Position numbers and translations under genes: made by a program
Part shown: positions 5,944 to 12,628 of the stretch, piece after piece
How positions within the stretch are numbered: the first letter of the stretch is position 1
How the letters are laid out: every line of letters starts with the position of its first letter
From: Gallispira sp964526435
GTDB taxonomy: Bacteria; Bacillota; Clostridia; Lachnospirales; CAG-274
NCBI GenBank assembly: GCA_964526435.1
Contig: CAZGIC010000072.1
Span: 1 to 12,628, forward strand
DNA length: 12,628 bases
Direction: 5' to 3'
Notes under the pieces: model-generated
Database searches by the model: none
What the model saw: only the letters and a program-made list of their open reading frames with translations
Told to the model about the DNA's origin: nothing

Positions 5944-7056
5944 TTATACAACCTGTCCTTTTGTAATAACAATAGGGTCATCAGGAGTGCCTATTACCTG
6001 TTTGCCGTCGCTTATAACAGCTTCTTTATCGATAATTGCATTTTCGATTACACAGCCTTTTCCGATGTAAGAGCTTTTCATAACAATTGAATTATTAACT
6101 GTTGCACCTTCGGAAATAGTAACTTTTCTGAATAATACAGAATTAGAAACAGAGCCGTCAATAATTGTACCTGTACCTACAATTGAATTTTTCACTTCAG
6201 ATGTTGGGTTAAACTTAGCCGGTGGATCATCACTTGGTTTAGTGCTGATATAAGGCTCACTTTTAACTATTGACATAACTTCAGGTTTGAGGAAGTCCAT
6301 ATTTGTTTCCATATAGGCTTCAACACTGTTAAGAGTGTTCCAATAGCCTTCAAAGTTATAGCCGAAAATATTCAAATGGTTTTTATTTCTCAATATTATA
6401 TCTTTAACAAAGTCATAATATCCCTTCGGAATAGCTGTTTCAAGAAGTTTAATAAGAAGTGGTCTTGAAATAACATATATACCGAGAGAAATATTGCTGC
6501 TCTTAGGCTCAATAGGTTTTTCCTCAAAGCTTGTAAGCTTCATATCATCGTCAAAGGTCATAACACCGTAATCATGAGGGTCTTTTGTTGTTCCTTCAAC
6601 ATTTTTAGTGACAATAGTTATATCAGCATTTTTTTCAACGTGGCATTCAAGAACTTTTTGATAGTCCATTTTATAAATTGCATCACCTGAAGCTATAACA
6701 ACATATGGTTCATGACTTCTCTTAAGGAAAGATATATTCTGATAAATTGAATCAGCTACACCTCTGAACCAGAAATTGTTTTCGCTTGTAAGGAAAGGTG
6801 TAAATATGTATAAACCGCCTTCCTTTCTGTCAAGATCCCACCACTTAGCTGAAGATAAGTGATCCTGAAGGCTTCTTGAATTATACTGAGTGATAACTGC
6901 AACTTTATTAATTGAAGAGTTTGACATATTACTCAATGCAAAGTCTATTGCTCTGTAAGAGGAAGCAACCGGCATAGCGGCAATTGCCCTTACCTTACAA
7001 AGTGCTTTTAATCTTTCACTGTTGCCGCCGGCAAGTATAATACCTATAGCTTTCAT
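5944..7056 (-). CDS. glgD: GlgD, ADP-glucose pyrophosphorylase paralogue (probable regulatory subunit)
   Basis: This 370-aa protein has the GlgC architecture: an N-terminal nucleotidyltransferase fold (about 1-255) and a C-terminal left-handed beta-helix (about 280-365). It has decayed catalytic motifs. The pyrophosphorylase loop reads AGGNSERLKALCKVRAIAAMP where active enzymes have GGxGxRLxxLTxxxAKPAV. The metal-ligand Asp of the DVGT motif is replaced (TLNS, Thr241). SGD (123-125) and EEKP (178-181) remain. Firmicute GlgD proteins are known to have little or no activity alone and to modulate GlgC in a mixed oligomer, so that role is inferred here. The SD GAGGAGGG (7066-7073) lies inside the end of glgC, 9 bases from the ATG. 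Only 2 bases separate the glgC stop from this start, consistent with coupling and fixed stoichiometry. Confidence 0.93.
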   Translation of the reverse strand: MKAIGIILAGGNSERLKALCKVRAIAAMPVASSYRAIDFALSNMSNSSINKVAVITQYNSRSLQDHLSSAKWWDLDRKEGGLYIFTPFLTSENNFWFRGVADSIYQNISFLKRSHEPYVVIASGDAIYKMDYQKVLECHVEKNADITIVTKNVEGTTKDPHDYGVMTFDDDMKLTSFEEKPIEPKSSNISLGIYVISRPLLIKLLETAIPKGYYDFVKDIILRNKNHLNIFGYNFEGYWNTLNSVEAYMETNMDFLKPEVMSIVKSEPYISTKPSDDPPAKFNPTSEVKNSIVGTGTIIDGSVSNSVLFRKVTISEGATVNNSIVMKSSYIGKGCVIENAIIDKEAVISDGKQVIGTPDDPIVITKGQVV

Positions 7057-7058
7057 AA

Positions 7059-8339
7059 TTAAATTCCCTCCTCTATTATTATTACAGATTTTCCGCTTGG
7101 AAGCTTGTTGTCTGTGTAGTTTTCAGAAACTGTGTTTCCGTAAATTACACAGTTTTTACCGATTTCAATATCATCGGGAACATTTGTGTTGTTACCGATA
7201 ACTGTAATGCCTGTATTATAGATATTAGGCTTTCCTTCGTTTGGAATGTTGTCTCCGGCACCCATAACAACATTACTGCCTATAGTTGTGTTCTGGTCAA
7301 TTATACATCTGTCAATTACAGTGTTTTTGCCTATGCGGCAGCCTTCCATAATTATGGAGTCTTTTATAACGGCACCTTCTTCAATAACAACATTTTTACT
7401 GAGAACGGAATGTTCAACCTTACCATCAACCTGACATCCTTCTGAAATAATACTGGTCTTTATTTCAGAATTTGGTCCTGCATACATAGGTGGCTGCAGG
7501 TCACTGTTTGTATATATCTTCCAGAAATCTTCATAGAGATTAAACTCAGGAAGTGTTTTAATAAGTTCCATATTAGCTGCCCAGTAGGATTCGATTGTAC
7601 CTACGTCTTTCCAGTAATCCTTAAATCTGTAAGCATAGAGAGTCATACCTTTGTTAAGCATTGAAGGTATAATATGCTTTCCAAAGTCACTGTCTGAGTG
7701 AATTCTGTTATCTTCAATAAGAGCTTCTCTCAGCTTATCCCAGGTGAATATGTATATACCCATACTTGCAAGATTGCTCTTTGGATGAGCAGGTTTTTCT
7801 TCAAATTCGTAAATTTTGTCATTTTCGTCGGCATTCATAATACCAAAACGGCTTGCTTCTTCCATTGATACTTCAAGAACTGCTATTGTAACATCACAGT
7901 TATTTTGTTTATGGAATTTAAGCATAGCTGCATAGTCCATTTTGTAAATATGATCACCTGAAAGAATAAGTACATATTCAGGTTTGTTTGCATCAATATA
8001 GTCAATATTCTGATAAATTGCATTAGCTGTACCTGAATACCATTCACCTTTTTCGCCCTCTCTCTGATGAGGTGCAAGAATGGATACACCGCCGTTTCTC
8101 ACGTCAAGATCCCATGGTACACCTATACCTATATGCTGATTAAGGGTAAAAGGCTGATATTGGGTAAGTACACCTACGGTGTCTACACCAGAATTAACAC
8201 AGTTACTCATTGGAAAGTCAATAATACGGTATTTACCGCCAAAAGCAACGGCGGGTTTAGCCTTATCCAATGTAAGGATACCTAAACGACTTCCTTGTCC
8301 TCCGGCTAAAAGCATAGCCATCATTTCTTTTTTGCGCAT
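7059..8339 (-). CDS. glgC: Glucose-1-phosphate adenylyltransferase, catalytic subunit GlgC
   Basis: GlgC makes ADP-glucose and pyrophosphate from glucose-1-phosphate and ATP, the committed step of bacterial glycogen synthesis. The 426-aa protein has an intact pyrophosphorylase loop (GGQGSRL at 13-19, then LTLDKAKPAVAFGG). The metal-binding Asp129 in LSGDHIY and Asp245 in KDVGT, and the sugar-phosphate Lys182 in FEEKP, are also present. By family alignment these correspond to E. coli Asp142, Asp276 and Lys195. Residues about 290-405 form hexapeptide turns of a left-handed beta-helix involved in oligomer contacts and regulation. The length is close to E. coli GlgC. The start is supported by GGAGGG (8349-8354 on the reverse strand), 9 bases upstream. 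It heads the operon with glgD. Confidence 0.96.
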   Translation of the reverse strand: MRKKEMMAMLLAGGQGSRLGILTLDKAKPAVAFGGKYRIIDFPMSNCVNSGVDTVGVLTQYQPFTLNQHIGIGVPWDLDVRNGGVSILAPHQREGEKGEWYSGTANAIYQNIDYIDANKPEYVLILSGDHIYKMDYAAMLKFHKQNNCDVTIAVLEVSMEEASRFGIMNADENDKIYEFEEKPAHPKSNLASMGIYIFTWDKLREALIEDNRIHSDSDFGKHIIPSMLNKGMTLYAYRFKDYWKDVGTIESYWAANMELIKTLPEFNLYEDFWKIYTNSDLQPPMYAGPNSEIKTSIISEGCQVDGKVEHSVLSKNVVIEEGAVIKDSIIMEGCRIGKNTVIDRCIIDQNTTIGSNVVMGAGDNIPNEGKPNIYNTGITVIGNNTNVPDDIEIGKNCVIYGNTVSENYTDNKLPSGKSVIIIEEGI

Positions 8340-8378
8340 AGCTGCATTCCCTCCATTCGCTATGATTTATTTAACTAT

Positions 8379-8408
8379 ATAATAACATATTTCTATAGTA
8401 AATTACAA
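8379..8408 (-). promoter_or_regulatory. Probable glgC promoter
   Basis: On the minus strand there is TTGTAA (8408-8403), an 18-base spacer, and TATTAT (8384-8379) preceded by TG one base upstream (TGTTATTAT), an extended -10. Transcription would begin near 8372, leaving a ~33-base leader. The A/T tracts at about 8411-8436 lie where an UP element would. This is the best candidate, not proven. Confidence 0.6.
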
Positions 8409-8448
8409 CAAAAATTATGAAATTTTTTAAAAATTTAAGCTGTAAATC

Positions 8449-8465
8449 GTAAAACATTGTTTTAC
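8449..8465. promoter_or_regulatory. 17-bp perfect palindrome, operator-like
   Basis: GTAAAAC-ATT-GTTTTAC has 7-base arms around a 3-base centre, in the divergent glgC-nadE region. It is nested in a looser pair, CTGTAA (8440-8445) and TTACAG (8472-8477). It lies about 40 bases upstream of the predicted glgC -35 and about 90 upstream of the nadE -35. The regulator is unknown; AT-rich sequence makes chance palindromes fairly common. Confidence 0.4.
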
Positions 8466-8522
8466 ATTATATTACAGTATGTTAAAATACTTCTAAAAAA
8501 TGAAAAAAATAATATGGGATTA

Positions 8523-8537
8523 TGTAAAATTTTTACA
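8523..8537. promoter_or_regulatory. 15-bp perfect palindrome, operator-like
   Basis: TGTAAAA-T-TTTTACA is centred on 8530, about 20 bases upstream of the predicted nadE -35 box. It shares the GTAAAA half-site with the palindrome at 8449-8465 but with a 1-base instead of 5-base gap between half-sites. Confidence 0.38.
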
Positions 8538-8557
8538 AAAGTTTAAAATTATAGCTA

Positions 8558-8605
8558 TTTACAGAGATTTTGTGGTAATATATAGATAGATATATTTTCG
8601 GGAGG
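8558..8605 (+). promoter_or_regulatory. Probable nadE promoter and ribosome binding site
   Basis: TTTACA at 8558-8563, a 17-base spacer and TATAGA at 8581-8586 form a good sigma-A candidate. Transcription would start about 18 bases before the ATG. The SD GGGAGG is at 8600-8605, 5 bases from the ATG at 8611. No leader riboswitch fits in so short a leader. Confidence 0.65.
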
Positions 8606-8610
8606 TTATT

Positions 8611-10548
8611 ATGAAATTTGGATTTATAAGAACAGCTGCAGCTACACCTTATGTTAAGGTTGCAGACTGTGACTACAATGCAGAAAATATTATTAATTGT
8701 ATAGATGAAGCTGTCAGGAACAATGCGGAGCTTATTGTTTTCCCTGAACTTGCGGTTACAGCATATACATGCGGAGACTTGTTTGGACAGAGAAGTCTCC
8801 TGGAAGGAGCAATAAAAGGCATAGATAAAATTAAGAAGCACACAGAGGGAAAGAATATAATAACTGTTGTAGGTTTTCCATATAAATATATGGGTAATCT
8901 TTATAATTGCGGGGCTGTATTATATGATGGAATGACTCTGGCTGTAGTGCCTAAAAGTTTTCTTCCCAATTATAATGAGTTTTATGAAATGAGATGGTTC
9001 AGAGAGGCTTTAGATGAAACAAAAATTATAAATTTTTTAGGTGAGGAAGTTCCCTTTGGCAAAGATGTTATAATTCAATCTTCATTTATGCCTGAATTTA
9101 CTTTGGGAGTTGAAATATGCGAAGATTTGTGGAGTGTGATTCCCCCTTCGCTTAACCATGCCCTTGCAGGTGCGTTGATTATAGCTAATCCTTCTGCAGG
9201 AAATGAAATAACGGGCAAAGATGTTTACAGAAAATCTCTTGTTGAAAGTCAGTCGGCAAGAATTATAGGAGGATATGTATATGCCTGTGCAGGAGAAGGA
9301 GAGTCAACAACTGATGTGGTTTATTCCGGCCATAATCTTATATGTGAAAACGGCATTACATTAAGTGAGTCCAAAAGATTTGAAAACGGCATTATATACG
9401 GAGATATAGATGTATATAAAATGGCGGGCGAAAGGCAGAGAAATACATCATTCAGAACCGATGACAGCAATTATACAATTGTTGAAATTGACTTTAAGCC
9501 TAATTCTTGTGATATAGACAGATTTATTGACCCGGCTCCTTTTGTGCCTAAGGATTTGAAAAAGAGAGCTAAGAGATGTGAGGAAATAATCAATATTCAG
9601 GCCTATGGTCTTAAAAAGAGGATTGAACATATAGGCTGTAAAAATGTTGTTATAGGTATAAGCGGCGGACTTGATTCAACCCAGGCTCTTATTGTTACTG
9701 CAAGAGCATTTGAACTTGCAGGAATGGATAAAAAGGGAATAATAGCTGTTACAATGCCATGCTTCGGAACTACGGACAGAACATATAACAATGCAGTAAG
9801 CCTTGTAAAGGAACTGGGTGCTGAACTGATTGAAGTAAACATTGAAAAAGCAGTAATGCAGCACTTTGAGGACATAGGGCATAATGCTGATGTTCATGAC
9901 CTGACCTATGAAAATTCACAGGCAAGGGAGAGAACTATGGTATTAATGAATATAGCATCAAAATACAAGGGCTTTGTAGTAGGTACAGGTGATTTGAGCG
10001 AGCTTGCTCTTGGCTGGGCTACATACAACGGCGATCATATGAGTATGTATGGTGTAAATTGTTCAATACCAAAGACTCTTATTAAATACCTTATACAGTA
10101 TGTGGCAGATACTACAGAGGACAAAAAGCTTAAAGAAATTTTAATTGATATACTTGATACTCCTGTTTCTCCTGAGCTGCTTCCCCCTGATGAAAAGGGA
10201 GAAATTGCACAAATTACTGAGGATGTTGTGGGACCTTATGAGCTTCATGACTTTTTCCTTTATAATATGATGAGATTAGGTTTTGAACCTGATAAAATAT
10301 ATTATCTTTCACAAATTGCCTTTAAGGATAAGTATGACAAAAAAACACTTTATAAGTGGCTTAGAAATTTTTACTGGAGATTTTTCTCACAGCAGTTTAA
10401 AAGAAGCTGTCTGCCTGACGGACCTAAGGTGGGTTCAGTAAGCTTAAGTCCGAGAGGGGACTGGAGAATGCCAAGTGACGCTTCTGTTAATGAATGGATG
10501 AAGGTACTTGATGAAATAAGGGATAAAGAATTAAATTCACTCTTGTAA
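8611..10548 (+). CDS. nadE: Glutamine-dependent NAD+ synthetase NadE
   Basis: NadE amidates deamido-NAD+ to NAD+ with ATP, taking ammonia from glutamine; it is the last step of NAD synthesis, in the cytoplasm. The 645-aa length is that of the two-domain, glutamine-using form. The N-terminal nitrilase-fold glutaminase (about 1-300) has the Glu-Lys-Cys triad: Glu46 in FPELAVTAY, Lys115 in VPKSFLPNYNEFYE and Cys170 in GVEICEDLW. The C-terminal synthetase (about 315-645) has the ATP pyrophosphatase loop SGGLDST (351-357), ENSQARERTMVLMNIAS and GTGDLSELALGWATYNGDHMSMYGVN. All key residues are present and no frameshift is seen. GGGAGG lies 5 bases before the ATG. It is transcribed divergently from glgC. 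Confidence 0.97.
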   Translation: MKFGFIRTAAATPYVKVADCDYNAENIINCIDEAVRNNAELIVFPELAVTAYTCGDLFGQRSLLEGAIKGIDKIKKHTEGKNIITVVGFPYKYMGNLYNCGAVLYDGMTLAVVPKSFLPNYNEFYEMRWFREALDETKIINFLGEEVPFGKDVIIQSSFMPEFTLGVEICEDLWSVIPPSLNHALAGALIIANPSAGNEITGKDVYRKSLVESQSARIIGGYVYACAGEGESTTDVVYSGHNLICENGITLSESKRFENGIIYGDIDVYKMAGERQRNTSFRTDDSNYTIVEIDFKPNSCDIDRFIDPAPFVPKDLKKRAKRCEEIINIQAYGLKKRIEHIGCKNVVIGISGGLDSTQALIVTARAFELAGMDKKGIIAVTMPCFGTTDRTYNNAVSLVKELGAELIEVNIEKAVMQHFEDIGHNADVHDLTYENSQARERTMVLMNIASKYKGFVVGTGDLSELALGWATYNGDHMSMYGVNCSIPKTLIKYLIQYVADTTEDKKLKEILIDILDTPVSPELLPPDEKGEIAQITEDVVGPYELHDFFLYNMMRLGFEPDKIYYLSQIAFKDKYDKKTLYKWLRNFYWRFFSQQFKRSCLPDGPKVGSVSLSPRGDWRMPSDASVNEWMKVLDEIRDKELNSLL

Positions 10549-10777
10549 TAAATGGCATTTAGGTATAAAATGAATATAAAAATGTGTGCTCCGGCTTATG
10601 GCTGATATAGATTGAAATGCTGTAATTTTGTGAGAAAAAGCAATGGTACTGCTTTCAGGCGAGCAATGCTCGCCCCTGCAAATGTGTCGTGACATTGTGT
10701 GATGCATTGCTGAAGTAAGGTGAGAATGGCTGCCATATGCAGAGCATAAAATATAAAACCGGAAAGGAAATAGGAAT
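10549..10777. other. nadE-ddl spacer with unusual composition
   Basis: This 229-base spacer has no supported gene. Its AT-rich ends flank a core (about 10590-10740) that is much GC-richer than other spacers here: I count about 51% GC over 10651-10740 against about 17% over 8401-8460. It holds four short dyads: AAAGCA/TGCTTT (10637-10655), the 17-bp palindrome at 10658-10674, TGTC-GT-GACA (10685-10694) and ATGGC-T-GCCAT (10726-10736). There is no U-tailed terminator after nadE and no convincing promoter before ddl, so read-through from nadE is possible. The ddl SD is modest (AAGGA, about 9 bases before the ATG). Confidence 0.65.
10637..10680. repeat. Probable interspersed palindromic repeat, two adjacent hairpins
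   Basis: The core GGCGAGCA-A-TGCTCGCC (10658-10674) has 8-base arms around one base. It is directly preceded by AAAGCA...TGCTTT (10637-10655) and followed by CCTGCA. On the minus strand it reads TGCAGGGGCGAGCATTGCTC and onward. From general familiarity, similar GGGGCGAGCATTGCTCGCC units recur between genes in gut Firmicutes; I cannot confirm copies elsewhere in this genome. No T-run follows on either strand, so it is not a standard terminator. Confidence 0.55.
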
Positions 10778-11845
10778 ATGGCTAAAAAGGTTATTGCTGT
10801 TTTATTTGGAGGACAGTCATCAGAGCATGATGTGTCAAAGGTAAGTGCTGCAAATGTTATATCACATATTAATCAGGATAAATATACTGTTTTACCTGTA
10901 TATATTACAAAGGAAGGACATTGGCTTTTATATGATGGTCCTGTTGAAAATATACAAAATGATACATGGGAAAAATATGCCTCAGAGGCAATTTTAAGTC
11001 CTGATGCTACTCATAGGGGAATATTCAGAATAGTTGGTGAAAAGATAAAACTTATGCCTGTGGATCTTGTTTTTCCTGTGCTTCACGGTGCTAACGGTGA
11101 GGATGGCACAATTCAGGGACTTTTTGAACTTGCAAAAATACCTTATGCAGGCTGTGGTGTTCTTTCTTCTGCTGTCAGCATGAACAAGGCATTTACTAAG
11201 ATCATAGTTGAAAAGCTTGGTATTGATCAGGCAAAATATACTGTTGTATACAGAAATGAAATTGAAAATGATATAGAAAGCTGTATTGAAAAGATTGAGA
11301 ATGTCTGCGGTTATCCTTGCTTTGTTAAGCCTGCCTGTGCAGGTTCAAGTGTAGGCATTACAAAGGCACACAATAGAAATGAGCTTCTTGATGGACTGTG
11401 GACTGCCTCAAAGGAGGACAGAACTGTTGTAATAGAAGAAAATATTACAGGCTATGAGCTTGAATGTGCCGTGCTTGGAAATATGGATGTTAAGGCTTCT
11501 GCTGTTGGTCAGGTTCTTGCGGCTGCGGAATTTTATGATTATGACGCAAAGTATAACAACAAGGAGTCAAAGACTGTTATTCCGGCACCTATTCCTGAAA
11601 ACAAGGCTGAGGAAATAAGAGAAAAGGCAGTAAAAATATTTAAGGCTCTTGACGGAAGAGGTCTTTCAAGAGTTGATTTCTTTATGGAGGAGGGCACTGA
11701 GAGAATAGTATTTAATGAAATAAATACTTTGCCCGGATTTACTCCAATAAGTATGTATACAATGCTCTTTAATGAGGTTGGCTTAAGTACAGAAGAAATT
11801 ATAGATAAGATCATTGATTTAGGCTTTAGCAGAAATGAGGACTAA
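10778..11845 (+). CDS. ddl: D-alanine--D-alanine ligase
   Basis: Ddl joins two D-alanines using ATP to make the dipeptide added to UDP-MurNAc-tripeptide in peptidoglycan synthesis. The 355-aa ATP-grasp protein has the N-terminal FGGQSSEHDVS signature (Glu16), VFPVLHGANGEDGTIQG, the ATP-binding FVKPACAGSSVG, and the omega-loop YDYDAKY. The metal site RVDFF...NEINTLPGFT gives Asp300, Glu314 and Asn316. The intact YDYDAKY loop argues for ordinary D-Ala-D-Ala specificity and not a VanA-type D-Ala-D-Lac ligase, which diverges there. It overlaps the stop-start junction with murI closely (4-base gap), forming a D-amino-acid and cell-wall operon. The SD is weak (AAGGA, about 9 bases upstream). A full set of motifs makes the call secure. 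Confidence 0.96.
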   Translation: MAKKVIAVLFGGQSSEHDVSKVSAANVISHINQDKYTVLPVYITKEGHWLLYDGPVENIQNDTWEKYASEAILSPDATHRGIFRIVGEKIKLMPVDLVFPVLHGANGEDGTIQGLFELAKIPYAGCGVLSSAVSMNKAFTKIIVEKLGIDQAKYTVVYRNEIENDIESCIEKIENVCGYPCFVKPACAGSSVGITKAHNRNELLDGLWTASKEDRTVVIEENITGYELECAVLGNMDVKASAVGQVLAAAEFYDYDAKYNNKESKTVIPAPIPENKAEEIREKAVKIFKALDGRGLSRVDFFMEEGTERIVFNEINTLPGFTPISMYTMLFNEVGLSTEEIIDKIIDLGFSRNED

Positions 11846-11849
11846 TGTT

Positions 11850-12628
11850 ATGGACAAAAGACCTATAGGTGTATTTGATTCGGGCGTGGGGGGACTGACT
11901 GTTGCAAAACAGATAATAAAAATATTGCCCAATGAGGATTTGGTATATTTCGGAGACACTGCAAGGGTTCCCTATGGTTCAAAAAGCCGTGAAACCGTTA
12001 CTAAATTTTCAGAGCAGATAATAAGGTTTTTGCTTACAAAAGATGTTAAGGCTATTGTTATAGCCTGCAACACTGCAAGCTCAAACTGTTATGAAAGTCT
12101 TTCTGAAACTTTTTCAGAGCTGCCTATAATCGAAGTTGTTACTGCCGGAGTTGAAAGCTGTCTTAAAGCTACAAAAAACAAGAGAGTAGGGCTTATAGGT
12201 ACTCAGGGTACCGTAAGTTCGGGAGCCTATGAAAAAAGACTCAAAAATGCCGACAGTGGAATACAGGTCTTTAATAAAGCCTGCCCTCTGTTTGTTCCTC
12301 TTGCTGAAGAAGGGTGGACAGATAATGAGATTGCAAGGCTTACTGTTAAGGAGTATCTTACAGAGCTTGTTGAAAAGGATATTGATTCCATTATACTGGG
12401 ATGTACCCATTATCCTCTTTTTAAGGCGACAATAGGTAAATTTGTAGGGGAGAAGGTTACTATTGTTGACCCTGCAAAGGCGACGGCAGTCAAGCTTAAA
12501 GAATATTTACATAATAACAATATGCTTACAGATAACAAGACTGAGGGCAGAAGAGAGTTTTATGTAAGTGACAACTATGCCAATTTTGATAAAATGTGCG
12601 AAAGTGTGCTCCATTATACCTGTAAGGC
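11850..12628 (+). CDS. murI: Glutamate racemase MurI (3' end beyond window)
   Basis: MurI interconverts L- and D-glutamate without cofactor, supplying D-Glu for peptidoglycan. The frame is open from the ATG at 11850 to the window edge (259 complete codons plus two bases), without frameshift. The family is usually about 260-275 aa, so only a short tail is probably missing. Key features are FDSGVGGLT at the N-terminus (Asp10, Ser11), FGDTARVPYG, catalytic Cys73 in ACNTAS, and the second catalytic Cys185 with His187 in GCTHYPL. GAGG at 11837-11840, inside the end of ddl, is 9 bases before the start. An earlier ATG at 11845 overlaps the ddl stop but closes after seven codons in another frame, so 11850 is the start. 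Confidence 0.95.
   Translation, partial: MDKRPIGVFDSGVGGLTVAKQIIKILPNEDLVYFGDTARVPYGSKSRETVTKFSEQIIRFLLTKDVKAIVIACNTASSNCYESLSETFSELPIIEVVTAGVESCLKATKNKRVGLIGTQGTVSSGAYEKRLKNADSGIQVFNKACPLFVPLAEEGWTDNEIARLTVKEYLTELVEKDIDSIILGCTHYPLFKATIGKFVGEKVTIVDPAKATAVKLKEYLHNNNMLTDNKTEGRREFYVSDNYANFDKMCESVLHYTCK

Noticed and set aside
8420..8436. AAATTTTT-T-AAAAATTT palindrome near the glgC promoter as an operator
   Set aside because: It is pure A/T in a very AT-rich tract; better explained as a possible UP element or chance.
10552..10605. 17-codon plus-strand ORF just after nadE
   Set aside because: Very short, no ribosome binding site, no recognisable peptide.
10596..10736. 46-codon open frame on the minus strand across the nadE-ddl spacer
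   Set aside because: No SD precedes its ATG, the composition follows the palindromic repeat, and the peptide looks like a fortuitous translation of the repeat.
10778..11845. Possible vancomycin-resistance-type ligase instead of Ddl
   Set aside because: The omega-loop YDYDAKY typical of D-Ala-D-Ala ligases is intact, the neighbour is murI, and no vanH/vanX-like genes are present.

Overview
The window looks like an ordinary chromosomal segment of a low-GC Gram-positive anaerobe, most likely a Clostridia member (Bacillota). The support is the PyrK/PyrD class 1B pair, the GlgC/GlgD pair, strong AGGAGG-type ribosome binding sites, AT-rich spacers, U-tailed hairpin terminators, and a secreted Thr-rich protein ending in a copper-amine-oxidase-N1-like (stalk) domain. 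I cannot name genus or species. No phage genes, transposases, CRISPR arrays, tRNA or rRNA genes were seen.

Layout. (1) 69-2684, plus strand: pyrK, pyrD and a lipoprotein of unknown function form a tight operon closed by a strong terminator (2725-2765). The first two make the NAD-linked dihydroorotate dehydrogenase of pyrimidine synthesis. (2) 2891-5798, plus: a single-gene unit with a near-perfect promoter, a roughly 88-base leader, a 904-residue exported protein (three diverged copies of an unrecognised ~160-residue module, a Thr-rich linker, and the C-terminal stalk domain), then its own terminator. (3) 5891-8408, minus: glgC-glgD, making ADP-glucose for glycogen; glgD has lost key catalytic positions and is probably a regulatory subunit. 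It ends at a bidirectional terminator. (4) 8340-8610: a very AT-rich divergent control region between glgC and nadE, with a promoter in each direction and two perfect operator-like palindromes sharing GTAAAA half-sites. (5) 8611-10548, plus: nadE, glutamine-dependent NAD synthetase. (6) 10549-10777: a spacer whose core is about 51% GC, packed with small inverted repeats, probably a non-coding interspersed element. (7) 10778-12628, plus: ddl and murI, peptidoglycan precursor enzymes; murI runs off the window.

How it fits together: most of the window is housekeeping metabolism (pyrimidines, glycogen, NAD, D-amino acids for the cell wall). The parts without a ready explanation are the 904-residue repeat protein, the lipoprotein attached to the pyrKD operon with three degenerate helical repeats, and the compositionally odd nadE-ddl spacer. 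I found no convincing multi-gene novel system.
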